Origin: Ifrita kowaldi
Lineage: Eukaryota > Chordata > Aves > Passeriformes > Cinclosomatidae
DNA: 64,000 bases
Assembly (NCBI GenBank): GCA_013398055.1
Contig: VZRS01003951.1
Coordinates: 62,001-126,000 of the forward strand
Direction: 5' to 3'
In this document: piece by piece, positions 13,601 to 22,808 of the stretch
Position numbering within the stretch: position 1 is the first letter of the stretch
Layout: every line of letters starts with the position of its first letter
Position numbers and translations under genes: made by a program
Notes under the pieces: generated by a model
What the model saw: the letters and a program-made list of their open reading frames with translations, nothing else
The model's database searches: none
What the model was told of the DNA's origin: nothing

Positions 13601-15742
13601 GTCCACCCCCAATCCTATGCTGACAGGGGATTTCATCCAGCTGGGGAATCAGCACCCTCCGAAATCAGAGCCCAGCCATTGCCAGGTGAAGTAAAACATT
13701 AAATGTCACTTTTTGTCCTGCTTAGATCGGCCTGGAGGACAGCCTCGGGAAGCTTTCCTGCATCCTGGAGAACGATCACTTTGCTATCGTTGTACACGAG
13801 CAAATGCAGTGTAGGTATCCTCAGGGACTCTCCACGGGCTTGGCACAAATGTTTGAGAGGGGAAAGGGAAATTCTCAAGCCGAGCGTGGCAGGTGTCAGT
13901 GCAGCTGCTGCACCTGTGCAGCCCCCGAGCCCCTGCAGGAGGGGTTTCTGCTCTGCAAAGCCCTGCAACTGCCCACTCTTCACCCATGTCTCTTCCTGAC
14001 ACCACAGGGATGAGGGGAGGGGGGCAAAGCAAACAAGGAGGAAATTAGGGATCTCTGTAGACTTCTGTATCCCCAGGGCAAGGTCAGAAGGAGCATTTGG
14101 CCACATTAGGTAAAGCCTGGGTGGAATCCAGGCCTGTAAGTTGAGAAAACTGAGGCAAACTGGGTTGGGCCATGAGCAAGCCGTGTGGCACGGGGCATCG
14201 GGGGCACTGATGTGTGAGTCTTACCTGGGTCATGGCTGGGTGTGGGGATGCTCTGCCAGTCTGGGAGCACAATTAAAGCAGGTTTGGTTAATTCTCAACC
14301 CCCTGCACAGCCACCTTCCCCTCGGTGTGGCAAACCAACCCAGCAGAGTCACCTGCAGCAGCACCACAGCTGCATCAGGGCTGCTGACACATGGGTGGCA
14401 GCAGGGATCATCACCCCTTGCTCCTCCTCTGACCCAAAAAAGGTGTGGTGGCAGGTGCTGCTCAGCAAATCTGACCTGACACACCTTTCCAGCACAATTA
14501 CACCAAAGGACTTCCAGAAGTACAGATTTGACCTTGGCTGGGAAAAGTGAGCAACATGAAAAGGCCATCAGAACACCCATGTTTAGGCCTCGTAAATTAG
14601 AGCTGAAGGGTGTAATTATGCTGATTGGATGGGATTACACCCTGAGCACACAAAGCAGCCCTTGGGTGAGCAGGGGGTGACACTGCCAGCAAGGGGCTGC
14701 CTGCTCAACTCGAGGCCTCCAAAACCCACCATGCCCAAACATCCCAAACCTTCATCTCCAGGGTCTGCTTCCCCAGAGCCCCATCAGCTCTAAAGCTTGC
14801 AGGTCCTTCCATGTTCCCACAGCAGGCTGCAAACAAAAACCTGCCACTCAAAATTGCCTTTGATGCACATTTCCAATTCAGTCACCAAAATGAATGCCAG
14901 GCAGAGTTTCCTTTCTCAGCTAGGTTATCATAAAATAAGGAATATCCATTTGTATCGTGTTTTGATATAAATTAAAAGGTATCAGCAAATTAAGTGGCAC
15001 CCACCAAAAAATATCAGCCAGCTGTCTGCAGAACCTCTTGTTCTGATTTTCAAACAACACCCACTTTCTTTCCAGAGCTGCTGTTTTAATGCTGTCACAG
15101 TTACCCCCTTATTTATTACTTTCTTCCCACACCTTTGGAGCTTGCATTTTATCTCGTGTTTGGACTCTGGTGGCTAGTTTTATTTTTATTTAAGAAAACA
15201 TTTATCAGACAGTTAAAACAATTATTGAAGTGCTGTTTCATTAATGGTGGTGTAGGATGTTATGAGAACAGAGTAGAAAAGTGCCTCACTGCTGCTTTTA
15301 GAGAGTCTCATTAGTTTGCTCTGAAAAGTTTTGTGGTGATAGGAGCAGGGCTGGAACAGAGTTTGGCTAAAAACAACTGGGAAATTAAGTTTCCTGCTCT
15401 GGGAAAGGTGCATTATTTGCAGCAAAAACCTCTCTGGTGTGATCACAGTAACCTGACTGAAGCTCCATCAGTCATTTCTGTGGAGGCAGAGCTCAGACAG
15501 ACGCTGTCCCTGTTAAGGTTTTCTTTTAATAAATGAGCAGCAGCCTCGGCACAGCTGGAAGGTGGCGGTGGTGAGGGGGCTGGTGGGGGTGGGGTGCTCT
15601 CTTTTATTTTTTCGCCACTAAGCTGGAATTTTCTGTGCTTCCAGTCAGTGGAAATGGCAGCTCCTTCATGAAGCAGATGGTGTTTGGTGTGGTCACAGCC
15701 ATGGACCTCCTCACCTTTATCAGCAGGAACGACAAGAAGTAG
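1469..15742 (+). CDS. CBS: Cystathionine beta-synthase, 3' thirteen coding exons (partial gene)
   Basis: CBS condenses serine and homocysteine to cystathionine, the first step of transsulfuration, in the cytosol; it uses PLP and also makes H2S. Thirteen exons join in frame: 1469-1603, 2654-2733, 3924-4055, 4990-5059, 6589-6680, 7930-8055, 9039-9123, 10690-10795, 11327-11398, 12585-12719, 13270-13378, 13726-13810 and 15645-15742 (stop at 15740-15742). They give 440 residues matching human CBS from about residue 107 to the end (445 in human). Visible: the PLP lysine in GGSVKDRIS, the phosphate loop GTGGT, a CPEC redox motif matching the human CxxC, GGSSGS with the PLP-ring serine, and two C-terminal CBS (Bateman) domains, the last keeping the T and D of VVTAMDLL used for S-adenosylmethionine binding in human. 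One residue is missing relative to human in the TPTNARF region (here TPCTRF). All junctions are GT-AG. The haem-binding N-terminus is outside the window. Confidence 0.97.
2654..2733 (+). CDS. CBS: CBS exon: GIGLALVAALKGYRC segment
   Basis: An 80-bp exon after cacgcag. It completes the split glycine and encodes IGLALVAALKG then CIIVMPEKMSMEK, equivalent to the human segment ending in MPEKMSSEK. The donor is gtcaga. Confidence 0.95.
3924..4055 (+). CDS. CBS: CBS exon: VDILKALGVEIVRTP segment
   Basis: A 132-bp in-phase exon (44 codons) between tcccaaag and gtacac. It encodes VDILKALGVEIVRTP through SEIPNSHILDQ. One residue is absent where human has TPTNARF. The same frame is open well upstream into the intron, but the acceptor and homology fix the start. 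Confidence 0.96.
4990..5059 (+). CDS. CBS: CBS exon: YRNPSNPLAHYDTTAEEI segment
   Basis: A 70-bp exon after taaacag and before gtaccg. It encodes YRNPSNPLAHYDTTAEEILE, including the active-site tyrosine region of the family (NPLAHYDTTA). It ends one base into a glycine codon. Confidence 0.96.
6035..6297 (-). repeat. CR1 LINE 3' fragment
   Basis: Reading on the + strand it begins with the reverse complement of the CR1 3' end (cacagaatcatagaatg, then gagttggaggggac) and continues through the typical 'cctggggagcctgttccagtg' region. The element therefore points to the - strand and is 5'-truncated. It lies in the CBS intron just before the GTGGT exon. Confidence 0.9.
6589..6680 (+). CDS. CBS: CBS exon: PLP phosphate-binding GTGGT loop and CxxC
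   Basis: A 92-bp exon between cctgcag and gtaagg. It encodes KVHMVVIGSGTGGTITGVAR then KLKEKCPECK. The GTGGT loop binds PLP phosphate; CPEC corresponds to the human C272-C275 redox switch. It is bracketed by two CR1 fragments, the downstream one starting about 27 bp past the donor. Confidence 0.97.
6708..6966 (-). repeat. CR1 LINE 3' fragment
   Basis: It begins atcacagaatggtttggg and runs through 'gccatgggcagggacacc' and 'ctgtgccagggcctcacc' to 'cattcccccttgtcctgtc', the standard reverse-complement CR1 3' region. It starts only about 27 bp after the CBS exon at 6589-6680. Confidence 0.92.
7930..8055 (+). CDS. CBS: CBS exon: IIGVDPDGSIVALP segment
   Basis: A 126-bp in-phase exon after ctcaaag, encoding IIGVDPDGSIVALPSEMN through GIGHDFIPTVLDRS. 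The donor is gtgagt. Confidence 0.96.
9039..9123 (+). CDS. CBS: CBS exon: VVDQWYKSNDRDSF segment
   Basis: An 85-bp exon after cctttcag, encoding VVDQWYKSNDRDSF to REEGLLC. It ends one base into the first glycine of the GGSSGS loop, before gtaagc. Confidence 0.96.
10690..10795 (+). CDS. CBS: CBS exon: GGSSGSAMSVAVRAAK segment
   Basis: A 106-bp exon after cgtgcag. It carries the GGSSGS loop (serine equivalent to human S349, near the PLP ring) and the highly conserved RCVVILPDSVRNYM. It ends two bases into a methionine codon. Confidence 0.96.
11327..11398 (+). CDS. CBS: CBS exon: linker between catalytic core and Bateman module
   Basis: A 72-bp exon after tttccag, encoding SKFVNDKWMIKNGFLNDVQ to the KPW motif. 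It corresponds to the human linker (TKFLSDRWMLQKGFL) joining the catalytic core to the regulatory domain, and is less conserved than its neighbours. Confidence 0.95.
12585..12719 (+). CDS. CBS: CBS exon: first CBS-domain repeat
   Basis: A 135-bp exon after ttcaacag, encoding WWNIKVQKLNLSAPLILLP to EKGYDQAPVVAESG, the first half of the regulatory Bateman module. The donor is gtaact. Confidence 0.96.
13270..13378 (+). CDS. CBS: CBS exon: LILGMVTLSNTLTSVLAG segment
   Basis: A 109-bp exon after ccttacag. It continues the first CBS-domain repeat (ILGMVTL) and runs through the interdomain linker to YDQFSK before gtacca. Confidence 0.95.
13726..13810 (+). CDS. CBS: CBS exon: IGLEDSLGKLSCILEND segment
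   Basis: An 85-bp exon after ctgcttag, encoding the start of the second CBS-domain repeat (LEDSLGKLSCILENDHFAIV to HEQMQ). It ends one base into a phenylalanine codon, before gtaggt. The intron that follows (1.8 kb) is the longest between recognised CBS exons in the window. Confidence 0.95.
15528..15533 (+). promoter_or_regulatory. Possible intronic polyadenylation hexamer in CBS
   Basis: AATAAA in the last CBS intron, followed within 50 bp by a strongly GT/G-rich run (about 15560-15600) like a downstream element. It could end a truncated transcript or be chance. No canonical AATAAA was seen within several hundred bases after the CBS stop codon. Confidence 0.3.
15645..15742 (+). CDS. CBS: CBS terminal coding exon and stop
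   Basis: It follows gcttccag. It encodes SGNGSSFMKQMVFGVVTAM then DLLTFISRNDKK and a TAG at 15740-15742. The T and D of VVTAMDLL match human residues that contact S-adenosylmethionine. The C-terminal tail is shorter and different from human (FVAAQERDQK), the usual variable end. Confidence 0.95.
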
Positions 15743-18700
15743 CAGAGCAGCTCAGCTGCCCCCACCTCCTCCGGCAGGTCCAGGTGTGCCCCTGAGCCCA
15801 AACCGCCTGGACAAGGGAGCCTCTGGCCCAATCCAGCCGATAGTTTCTCAAAGTGTCTGGGTGAAAATTGTAATGTATAATATTTGTCTGCCAAATGCCC
15901 CCCACAGTACCACTAAAGAGAAGATAACCAAAGAAACTGTGTTTCATAGCCATGTGTGGTTACACGGAGCTTCCCGGGGCTGGGCAGGGAATGTGGGGAG
16001 GTGAGGATGGGAATGGGGTGGTTGTGACTGCCCAGATTCAGGCAGCAGGAGGTTGGGTGTGTTCGCCAGCTGCAGGCTCCTGTGCACTGCCCGTGTTGCA
16101 GCGGCTGAGGGTTATCCTGGTCCCTCTGGGCCAGACCCCATCTCTGCCACAAGAGGAGCAGGGCTGGGGGCAAGTCACAGCACAAGGGCTGCACCCTTGT
16201 TCCCCTCTCCACCCAGCCCAGGCAGGGCTGCAGGCACCCCCAGGAGCCATTCCTCCTCATCCCTGGCTATGTTTGGCTCCAGGGGGGCAGCGGGAGAGGT
16301 CTGACAAGGAGGGAGGAACCGGTGGGACACAGAGCCCCGGAATGTGAAAGGTGTCAGCAGGAAGGGTGGGAAGGAAAAGCCGAGGGCTGTGATGAACATA
16401 GGGGTGAGGTCCTGGGCTGGTGGTGAATGGTCACTCCCGTGGTGACAGCTGGGTTTGGAAAGCACCTTCCTCACCTCTGGGGGAGTTGGTGGCACCGGGT
16501 GTCTCATGCATGGTCCCCCCCATGAGAGGGGACAGTGATGGGAACCCCAAGAAGCAAAGACTCATTCTTGGTACAGGGGCTGGGAGAGGGGGTGCAGCTT
16601 CATCCCTGAGTATGCACCCTGAGAGCTCCTTATCAAGGGGTGGAGGGGAAGCAAGGTTCTGCCCTCATTTTGCTGTCAGGCCATTGCGTTCCAGGAACTG
16701 ATAATGAAGCTCAGAAGAGCCATTTGCCATGGCTGCCAAAAACATAAATGAAATGTCTAAACATAAATACGAATATCTAAAGTGAGCTGTGGGAGCAAAC
16801 TGAGGTGCCAGTGAAACCCAGCTTGGGGGAGTTGCTCTCAAAAGACCCAGAGAGGTTTCCAATCTTTCTATAAGTTTCAGGAGCTGCTGCAAGACGGCAA
16901 CAACCAATTTCAATTGCAGCTTGCTGCTAAGTGGCTACTCCATACTCTCAAACTAATCTAGTTTGTATGAGACTTTTATTAAGTTATAGAATGCTAAAGT
17001 ATTTATATTTAGGAAAAGTGTCTCTGCTGTCTGTTGTTTCCTGAGGGACACGAGCTATTATCTGATTTTCTGAGAGTTTTTGCTTGAGCAATAACCATCT
17101 TTGTCCAGAAAAACAAAAACTGATTAGCTCAAACCCATTGTATCGTATTTATTTCAGCAAGTCTGTTGCAAAGTGAAGGATGTCAGTCCACACGTGTATT
17201 CCAAACTCAGGAGTAAGTCTGAAAGTGCCCCATTACTCCACGAAGCCCAGAACTGAGTCTGAATCTGCATCAGCCTGGCTGTTATGGATTAGCTCAAAGC
17301 CCAGTGCTTCCAGCAGCAGCAGCAGGAGGGCTGCAGGGCAGTGGCTGCCAGCTGCAGACAGGCTCCAGGACAGGCAGATGCGCTCCAGCAAAGCTGAAGT
17401 AACTGCTGAGTATTAACCTCGGATATTTACAACTGCTTCTGTATGTTAGCTATGAGTGTGGGAGCTGATAAAGTTGGGTGTGAGCTCCAGGTCTTTCAGG
17501 ATTGCTCCACCTGGGCTGGAGCCAGGCTCGCCAAGGCACTCCCAGGGCCCTTCCCCTGTCCCTGGGGGCTGCTCTTTGCAGGCACGTCCAGCAGTGGCAT
17601 TGCCCTGCCCAGGGATGCTGGTGTTGTGTCACCTGTCCTTCGCCAGGCTGTGACCCCGGGGATGCAAACGCAGCACTGCCCCACCAGCACCCTGAAGTAC
17701 TGCACTGGGAGTGAGAGGGACCGGCTGGCAGCATCCTCCCTGCCACGTCTCTGGGGTGGAAAAGGCCTCTGGAAGCAAGGGAGGAGGTTTCATTTGACTT
17801 GTCTGCAGAAATCCCTGCAGGACCTGGACACACGTGCCCATACACAGCATCAGAGGCAGGAGCAGCATGTCCGAGTGTCCCTCCCACCGCCCTCTGTCCC
17901 TTCTCCACACATCCCCAGGGCTGCCCTCTGACCCTCTCTGGATAAATGGTTTTTTGAGCTCCTTTCCCTTCCCTTACCACTGAGGCCTTGTCAATATTTT
18001 ATGTATCCAGTGAGAGGCAGCTGCCCAACTCAGTGCTCTTGAGCTCTGCATCCCATGTATCTACCAGAGGGATGGGGGTTTCCAGGCTTCAGGAGCTGTG
18101 AGAGGGAAGCAGGAGGTGGGTGAGGGCCAGGCAGCATCCCAGCCCACTGTCCTGAGTGCAGTGCCCAGCTCCAGCCCGTGCTCTTCTCCCAACACCTCCC
18201 TCTCCAAAGGGTGAACAGGGAAGTGTGTGCTCCCAAAACCCTCCCTGCTTTCCTGTCCCATCTGCTGCAGGATGCCTCTGCTCCTCATCCCTCTGCCCTG
18301 CAAGGCTGGGGGGCACATTTCCAATGAGCTCATGAGCACGTCGGGGTAAGACATTTCCACACCAGGGACCAAATGGCCCAGGGGGGAAGCTCGGGCTGCC
18401 CGTGCTGGTCAGAGCACGTGAAACTCCTGCACCCCTTCTCTGCTGAGATCCGTGGCCTTGGCTCCCTTAATCCAGAGGAAAACACACCCCAAGTGCTTTA
18501 AAGGATGCATATCAGGCGCGGGAGGGCTGCCTGTCCCGGGAAGCTCTGTGGAGACAAGGATGTGTAGTCTGAGAAGTTCCATGCCCACCACCGGCTGCTG
18601 CATTTTGGGGTGCCTCACCCCAGAGCAGGCTGCATTTCACCTGTGCTGCCTTGCTAGAGCTTTTAACTCATTTTGCTGTCCCTCTGGACCCCGGCACCCC

Positions 18701-18840
18701 TGTCCCCAGCAGTCTGTGAAGCAGATCTGCTGCTGCTGCCTCAGAAACCCTGGTGAGGTCGGCGTGGGGCGTGGGGAGCGAGGACAGACCTGCAGACGCT
18801 GGGACACGCCGGATTAGCCTGCGCTCGGACTAAACCAACA
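15743..18840 (+). other. CBS 3' UTR and downstream flank
   Basis: This 3.1-kb stretch starts with the CBS 3' UTR, whose end I cannot place because I see no standard AATAAA near the stop. The rest is GC-rich spacer with short open frames but no recognisable protein, splice pattern or transposon. A short CAG run at about 17310-17327 is the only simple repeat. Confidence 0.6.
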
Positions 18841-18849
18841 CCACGAGCA

Positions 18850-18930
18850 AGATAAGCATCTTGCTGGCCCTGCCCAGCACCTTGGAGGATTCCCCGCCTC
18901 CCCTTTCCCCAGGGTTTCACCACATAAATA
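18850..18930 (+). promoter_or_regulatory. TATA-type promoter with GATA motif
   Basis: ATAAATA at 18924-18930 sits in a CpG-containing GC-rich context. About 30 bp downstream, a plausible start near 18955 leads into a short exon with a good donor (ctgcag|gtaacc). A GATA-factor motif AGATAAG lies at 18850-18856, about 75 bp upstream of the TATA element. This fits a tissue-restricted core promoter rather than a broad housekeeping one; the start site is inferred. Confidence 0.6.
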
Positions 18931-18954
18931 GAGGTGCCGGCCGGGTTGCGGGGC

Positions 18955-19026
18955 AAGAGCGGGGACGCCTCTCAAGGTCTTGCACCGCATCCCAGCGCCC
19001 GTCCCGCCTGCCCGGCCACCCTGCAG
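18955..19026 (+). other. Probable non-coding exon 1 of the small cysteine-rich gene
   Basis: A GC-rich leader about 25-30 bp downstream of the TATA element ends with CTGCAG before GTAACC. It has no ATG in a useful context. It would splice to the acceptor at 20786-20787, just before the coding exon. The left end is only an estimate from the TATA spacing. Confidence 0.55.
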
Positions 19027-20787
19027 GTAACCCGGGAACCACGGGGACTTGGCACGGGGCAGGGCCAGCCTGGATCCCCAGAAGTGAGGGGGAGGATGAA
19101 CACTTCCCTAGGAAATAGCGGGAGGCTGTCGATGCTGCCGCTGCTCAATGGCAGACCCGTGGTGATGGAAATTTGCTGGAAATTGGCTCTGTTGAAGGTG
19201 CCCAATTCCATTGCTGGGTGGGGTCAGATGTTTTGGCAGTGGATGGGACTGATGAGGTTGGGGTGTGAGAAACCTTCGACTTAGTGATGTTTGGTGATGG
19301 TGATCTGCTCTGTCTGTGTGGGGTGGCTGAAGCCGCGGCAGCCAGGAGGGAGCTCTTGGCTTGGGCATGGGAGATCCTTTCCAGCAGCAGCTTTTCCATG
19401 GGGAGCATGGCTGGGCTCCGTGCTGCTTGGCACAGCCATCAGTCCTCTGGGAATGACAGTAAAATAACCACTAAATTCAAATGTGTGAATGAAAGGAAGG
19501 GGCAGAACAGTAAACTCCTGCAAAGATAAAGCAGGTGTAAGTAAATTAAATTGGCAAGAATTTGCTTTAAAACCAGGAAAGCTTTGAAGCGTTTCTGTTT
19601 TTCAAATTGATAATGGATGGAGTCCGTGCTTTCAAGTTTTTTCTTTATGGTTATGCGATTTGCAAATATTTTTGTTTAAAGAGATGTGAAGAAATAACTG
19701 CAGGGAGTTTCATGTCTGCAAGAGCAGGAAATTTGGGCTATCAAATGGTGATGATATAAATGTAATCAAAAGTGGCACTGGGGCAATGGGAGAAGAGACC
19801 AGACCTGGAAGGGCCCAGTGCAGGAAGGAAGAAGATGCATTTAATACAGCAGGACGTAAGGGCACTCAGACAGAGGGAAGGGATCCAAAAGAGCACTTAG
19901 ATATGTTGGGTCTTGAAAAGCTGAAAAAAAGAGGAGTCCTCAGCCTTTAAACAGAAAAACGCTTCAGCATGGGCTGCCAGCTGCTGTGCATCCAAGGTGT
20001 GAGTGGAGAAGGAGGAGGGAGCAGGCACAGGGAGGGAATTTCATGCTAGGAATGACTCTCTGAAAACAGATTGGCCAAAAAAAGGGAGAAGGCAGAGTCC
20101 CACAGGAGTGGCCATCATTGGAAACATCTTCCTTAAGAAAAAAAAAGTTTTTCCAGTTGAAGTAAAGATGGGGTGACCCCCCTGGCTTCCTTTGAAGGAG
20201 TGAGGTGGCTGGAAAGGGCAGGCAGTGAGCGGCACAGCAGGACAGGCTGGGAGCTGACACCCAGACCTGGTGCCTGGAGCAGCCAGGTCCCAACTGCAGG
20301 ACAAGCCACCAAAGCAGACAGTGCTTTTTTGAGCCCTTCTTCTGTCCATGCCTGAAGGCCTTCTAGGAACAATTAATTAGTCATTTAAATGTAAATTCTT
20401 AGCATCAATATGAGGGTGAACAAGTCCCATAGGGCAACCACGCCAAAGCTCAGTGAGTGCTGCAGTGTGGACTTTAATCACCAGTGCCCACGTTGCAGCC
20501 ATCTGAACACCCAGGGGTGGAGAACGCTGTGGCCGAGCCAGGATGAGCTTTTGGGGATGAGAGATTCTGTTTTAGAGCGAACCCCCATGGTGCCGGCCAG
20601 CTGTGGGCGATCCAAACTCCAGGTGTGGGCATGTCAAGGAGATGCGGCTGCATCCTCCTCACTTTAAACCAGACACAGCTGCATCGTCTTCACTTTAAAC
20701 CATGGAGAGGCCAGCCCAGACGCCGGGGCTTCAATGTGCCCATGCCCAGTGTGACACCTGCTCCTATCTCCCCCTTTTTCCCCCCAG
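19027..20787 (+). other. Intron 1 of the small cysteine-rich gene
   Basis: A 1.76-kb intron inferred from the gtaacc donor and a strong polypyrimidine tract plus CAG acceptor (about 20765-20787). Nothing else recognisable lies inside. Confidence 0.55.
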
Positions 20788-20791
20788 AATC

Positions 20792-21298
20792 ATGGCCCTC
20801 GCCAGCGCCCTGCGCCTGTCGCTCGCCTGCCTCCTGCTCTGCAGCGCGGCCTCAAAACCCACCTGCGACCCCAGCGCCTGCGCCCCGTGCCCCGAGGCGG
20901 AGCCGGAGGGCACAGCCAGCCCCACCGCCGGTGGCTGCTGTCCCCCGTGCCCCCCGCCCTGCGCCTGCCCGCCCTACCTGGAGAGCGACTGCGAGATGCA
21001 GGGCTTCGCCAGCGGCCGCGTCCCCGCCGGCCGCTCCTTCTACATCGACTTCGGCCGCAAGCTGTGCACCTGCCAGCCCGCCGGGGACATCACCTGCGCC
21101 CCGCTGTGCCCCCGCCTGTCGCCCGCCTGCCGCGCCGTGGGCAGCCCGGTGGCCGATGGCTGTCCCCGCTGCGTCTGCTACGACCAGGAGGAGATGGCAG
21201 TGCCCGCCGGCACCGTCACCGCCCGCGGCTCCCAAATCTGCACCTGCCCTGCCCACGGCGGGCAGCTGCAGTGCAGAGCTGCCGGGAGTGAGGAGTGA
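20792..21298 (+). CDS. Small secreted cysteine-rich protein, fibulin-2 N-segment-like (168 aa)
   Basis: I do not recognise a named gene. The 168-residue product starts with a clear signal peptide (about residues 1-20: MALASALRLSLACLLLCSAA). The mature part has 20 cysteines in about 147 residues, so it is probably an extracellular disulfide-rich protein. The central block, with an acidic-Cys segment, then GFASGRVPAGRSFYIDFG and a CTC motif, and later spaced C-P-x-C and C-x-C pairs, follows the cysteine order of the N-terminal cysteine-rich (VWC-like) segment of fibulin-2. There are no EGF repeats or fibulin C-terminal domain, so it resembles that segment as a stand-alone protein. The ATG was chosen because it lies 4 bases past a strong acceptor and begins the signal peptide; the same frame stays open 30 codons upstream, but that part is intron. 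Very GC-rich. Function unknown; matrix or growth-factor binding is only a guess. Confidence 0.8.
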   Translation: MALASALRLSLACLLLCSAASKPTCDPSACAPCPEAEPEGTASPTAGGCCPPCPPPCACPPYLESDCEMQGFASGRVPAGRSFYIDFGRKLCTCQPAGDITCAPLCPRLSPACRAVGSPVADGCPRCVCYDQEEMAVPAGTVTARGSQICTCPAHGGQLQCRAAGSEE

Positions 21299-21607
21299 AG
21301 CTCTCCTCGCTGCTGGCTGAGGGCAGCGGAGCCTCTCTGGCATCCTCGCGGAGAAGCTTCAAAGGGTCCTCGAGGACTTGGGGGTTGTTGTGGCCGTGCC
21401 ACGGAGCGCTGGGGAGATGCCACGTTCTCTGTCATTTGTAGGCCAGGGCAGAGAGTCTGTAGGGGGTGAGCTTGCTTGGTTGTGAGGTTTGTTCCACAGG
21501 GCTTAGGCTGGCTGCTGCTGGCGTGTAACTGGGGCAAACGCAGCTATTTATTTATTTGGAAGATGAGCCTGCTTTTGTACGTGTTTGTGTTTATATGGGC
21601 TCTTTGT

Positions 21608-21613
21608 ATTAAA
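21608..21613 (+). promoter_or_regulatory. ATTAAA polyadenylation signal of the small cysteine-rich gene
   Basis: ATTAAA lies 310 bp past the stop codon, with cleavage expected near 21630. That gives a 3' UTR of about 330 bases and a complete mRNA of roughly 0.9 kb. Confidence 0.65.
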
Positions 21614-22397
21614 CTCGCTGGGTAAACTTCCTCCCAGGAGCCAGGCTTTTGCTTCCTGTAATGCCATCGGGTTCCAAGTGGTGGGACCAAGATCAGAAGG
21701 CTCGCTGACACCTTCTCTCCAACCTTTTCAGTAGGTGGGTTGGCGCAGGGCTGTGTTGTTAGGAGGCAAACCCCTCTCCTGTCTCCATCCTCTGGAGCAA
21801 AGCCTTGACTCACATGAGGATGGCGGCAATCAAGGCTCAGTCCTCCACAGCCACCTTGCTGTTACCCAGGGCTGACCCCATTGTCAGTCCCAGCCGTGTC
21901 CCAGTTCAGCAGGAATGCCCCAAAATTTGCATCAGTGACTGCATCCTCTGGAGACAGACACAGGCTACAGGAGAACTGCATCTTCTGAATGCTTTGACAT
22001 ATATAAATATACACATACATATATCTATGTATAAAAACCACAGCTTCATCAGGCTGAGTTATTAACACACGTTCATTGTTTAATGATTGAATAAAATCAG
22101 TGTTACCAATGAACTTTTGAAGATTTTACTGATAAGGACACACATACTGGTGTGGTACTTGGGCCACACAAGGCTCTCTCCAACCACCTTGGCTCTAGGT
22201 ATACCAGGACACATTAAATGTGTCCCCTGGATTGTTTTAATTTTCCTCTCTGCTGCTTTGTCTGATACTGTTTGACTGCAAAAAAAAAACAAACCAAAAA
22301 ACAGTACGCAGATGGGATTCAGATGGAGAGTCAGGAAAAGTTTGGAGGAAGGAGGTGAATTTGGCTTTTGGGATGCAGCAAGGGTCTCCATCAACTG

Positions 22398-22808
22398 GGG
22401 AAGGGACCTTAAGGATCATCCAGTCCAACCCCCTGCCATGGGCAGGGACACCTTCCACTATCCCAGGTTGCTCCAAGCCTCATCCAACCCGGCCTTGAAC
22501 GCTCCCAGGGATGGGGTAGCCCCAGCTTCTCTGGGCAGTCTGTGCCAGGGCCTCCCCACCCTCACAGGAAAGAGTATCTTCCATATATCTAACCTAAATT
22601 CCCCTTCTTTCGGTTTGAAGCCATTCCCCCTTGTCCTGTCACTCCAGACCCTTGGAAATAATCTCTCTCCATGATTTTTGTAGGTCCCTTCAGGCACTGG
22701 AAGGCCACGATTAGGTCACCCCAAAGCCTGCTCTTCTCTGGGCTGAACAATCCCGATTCTCTCAGCCTTTCCTCACAGGAGAGCCGCTCCATGTTTCTGT
22801 TGCAGGGA
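22398..22808 (-). repeat. CR1 LINE 3' fragment
   Basis: It runs from 'gaccttaaggatcatccag' through 'gccatgggcagggacacc', 'cattcccccttgtcctgtc' and 'ctcagcctttcctcacagg', the reverse-complement CR1 3' region. It is longer on the 5' side than the neighbouring copies. The terminal tcacagaat motif is worn away. Confidence 0.88.

Noticed and set aside
14480..14550. Possible extra CBS exon in the last intron
   Set aside because: It is open in one frame, but the residues do not match the CBS C-terminus. The flanking exons already join in frame with conserved sequence on both sides.
17443..17931. A 162-codon open frame downstream of CBS
   Set aside because: GC-rich sequence with overlapping open frames on both strands, no recognisable domain, no splice or poly-A context. 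Most likely chance.
20702..20791. A 30-codon N-terminal extension of the small cysteine-rich protein
   Set aside because: It would cross the polypyrimidine tract and AG of a strong acceptor and would bury the signal peptide. The start at 20792 fits better.
20852..21343. A 163-codon open frame on the - strand opposite the cysteine-rich gene
   Set aside because: An Ala/Gly-rich antisense shadow of a GC-rich coding exon, with no independent support.
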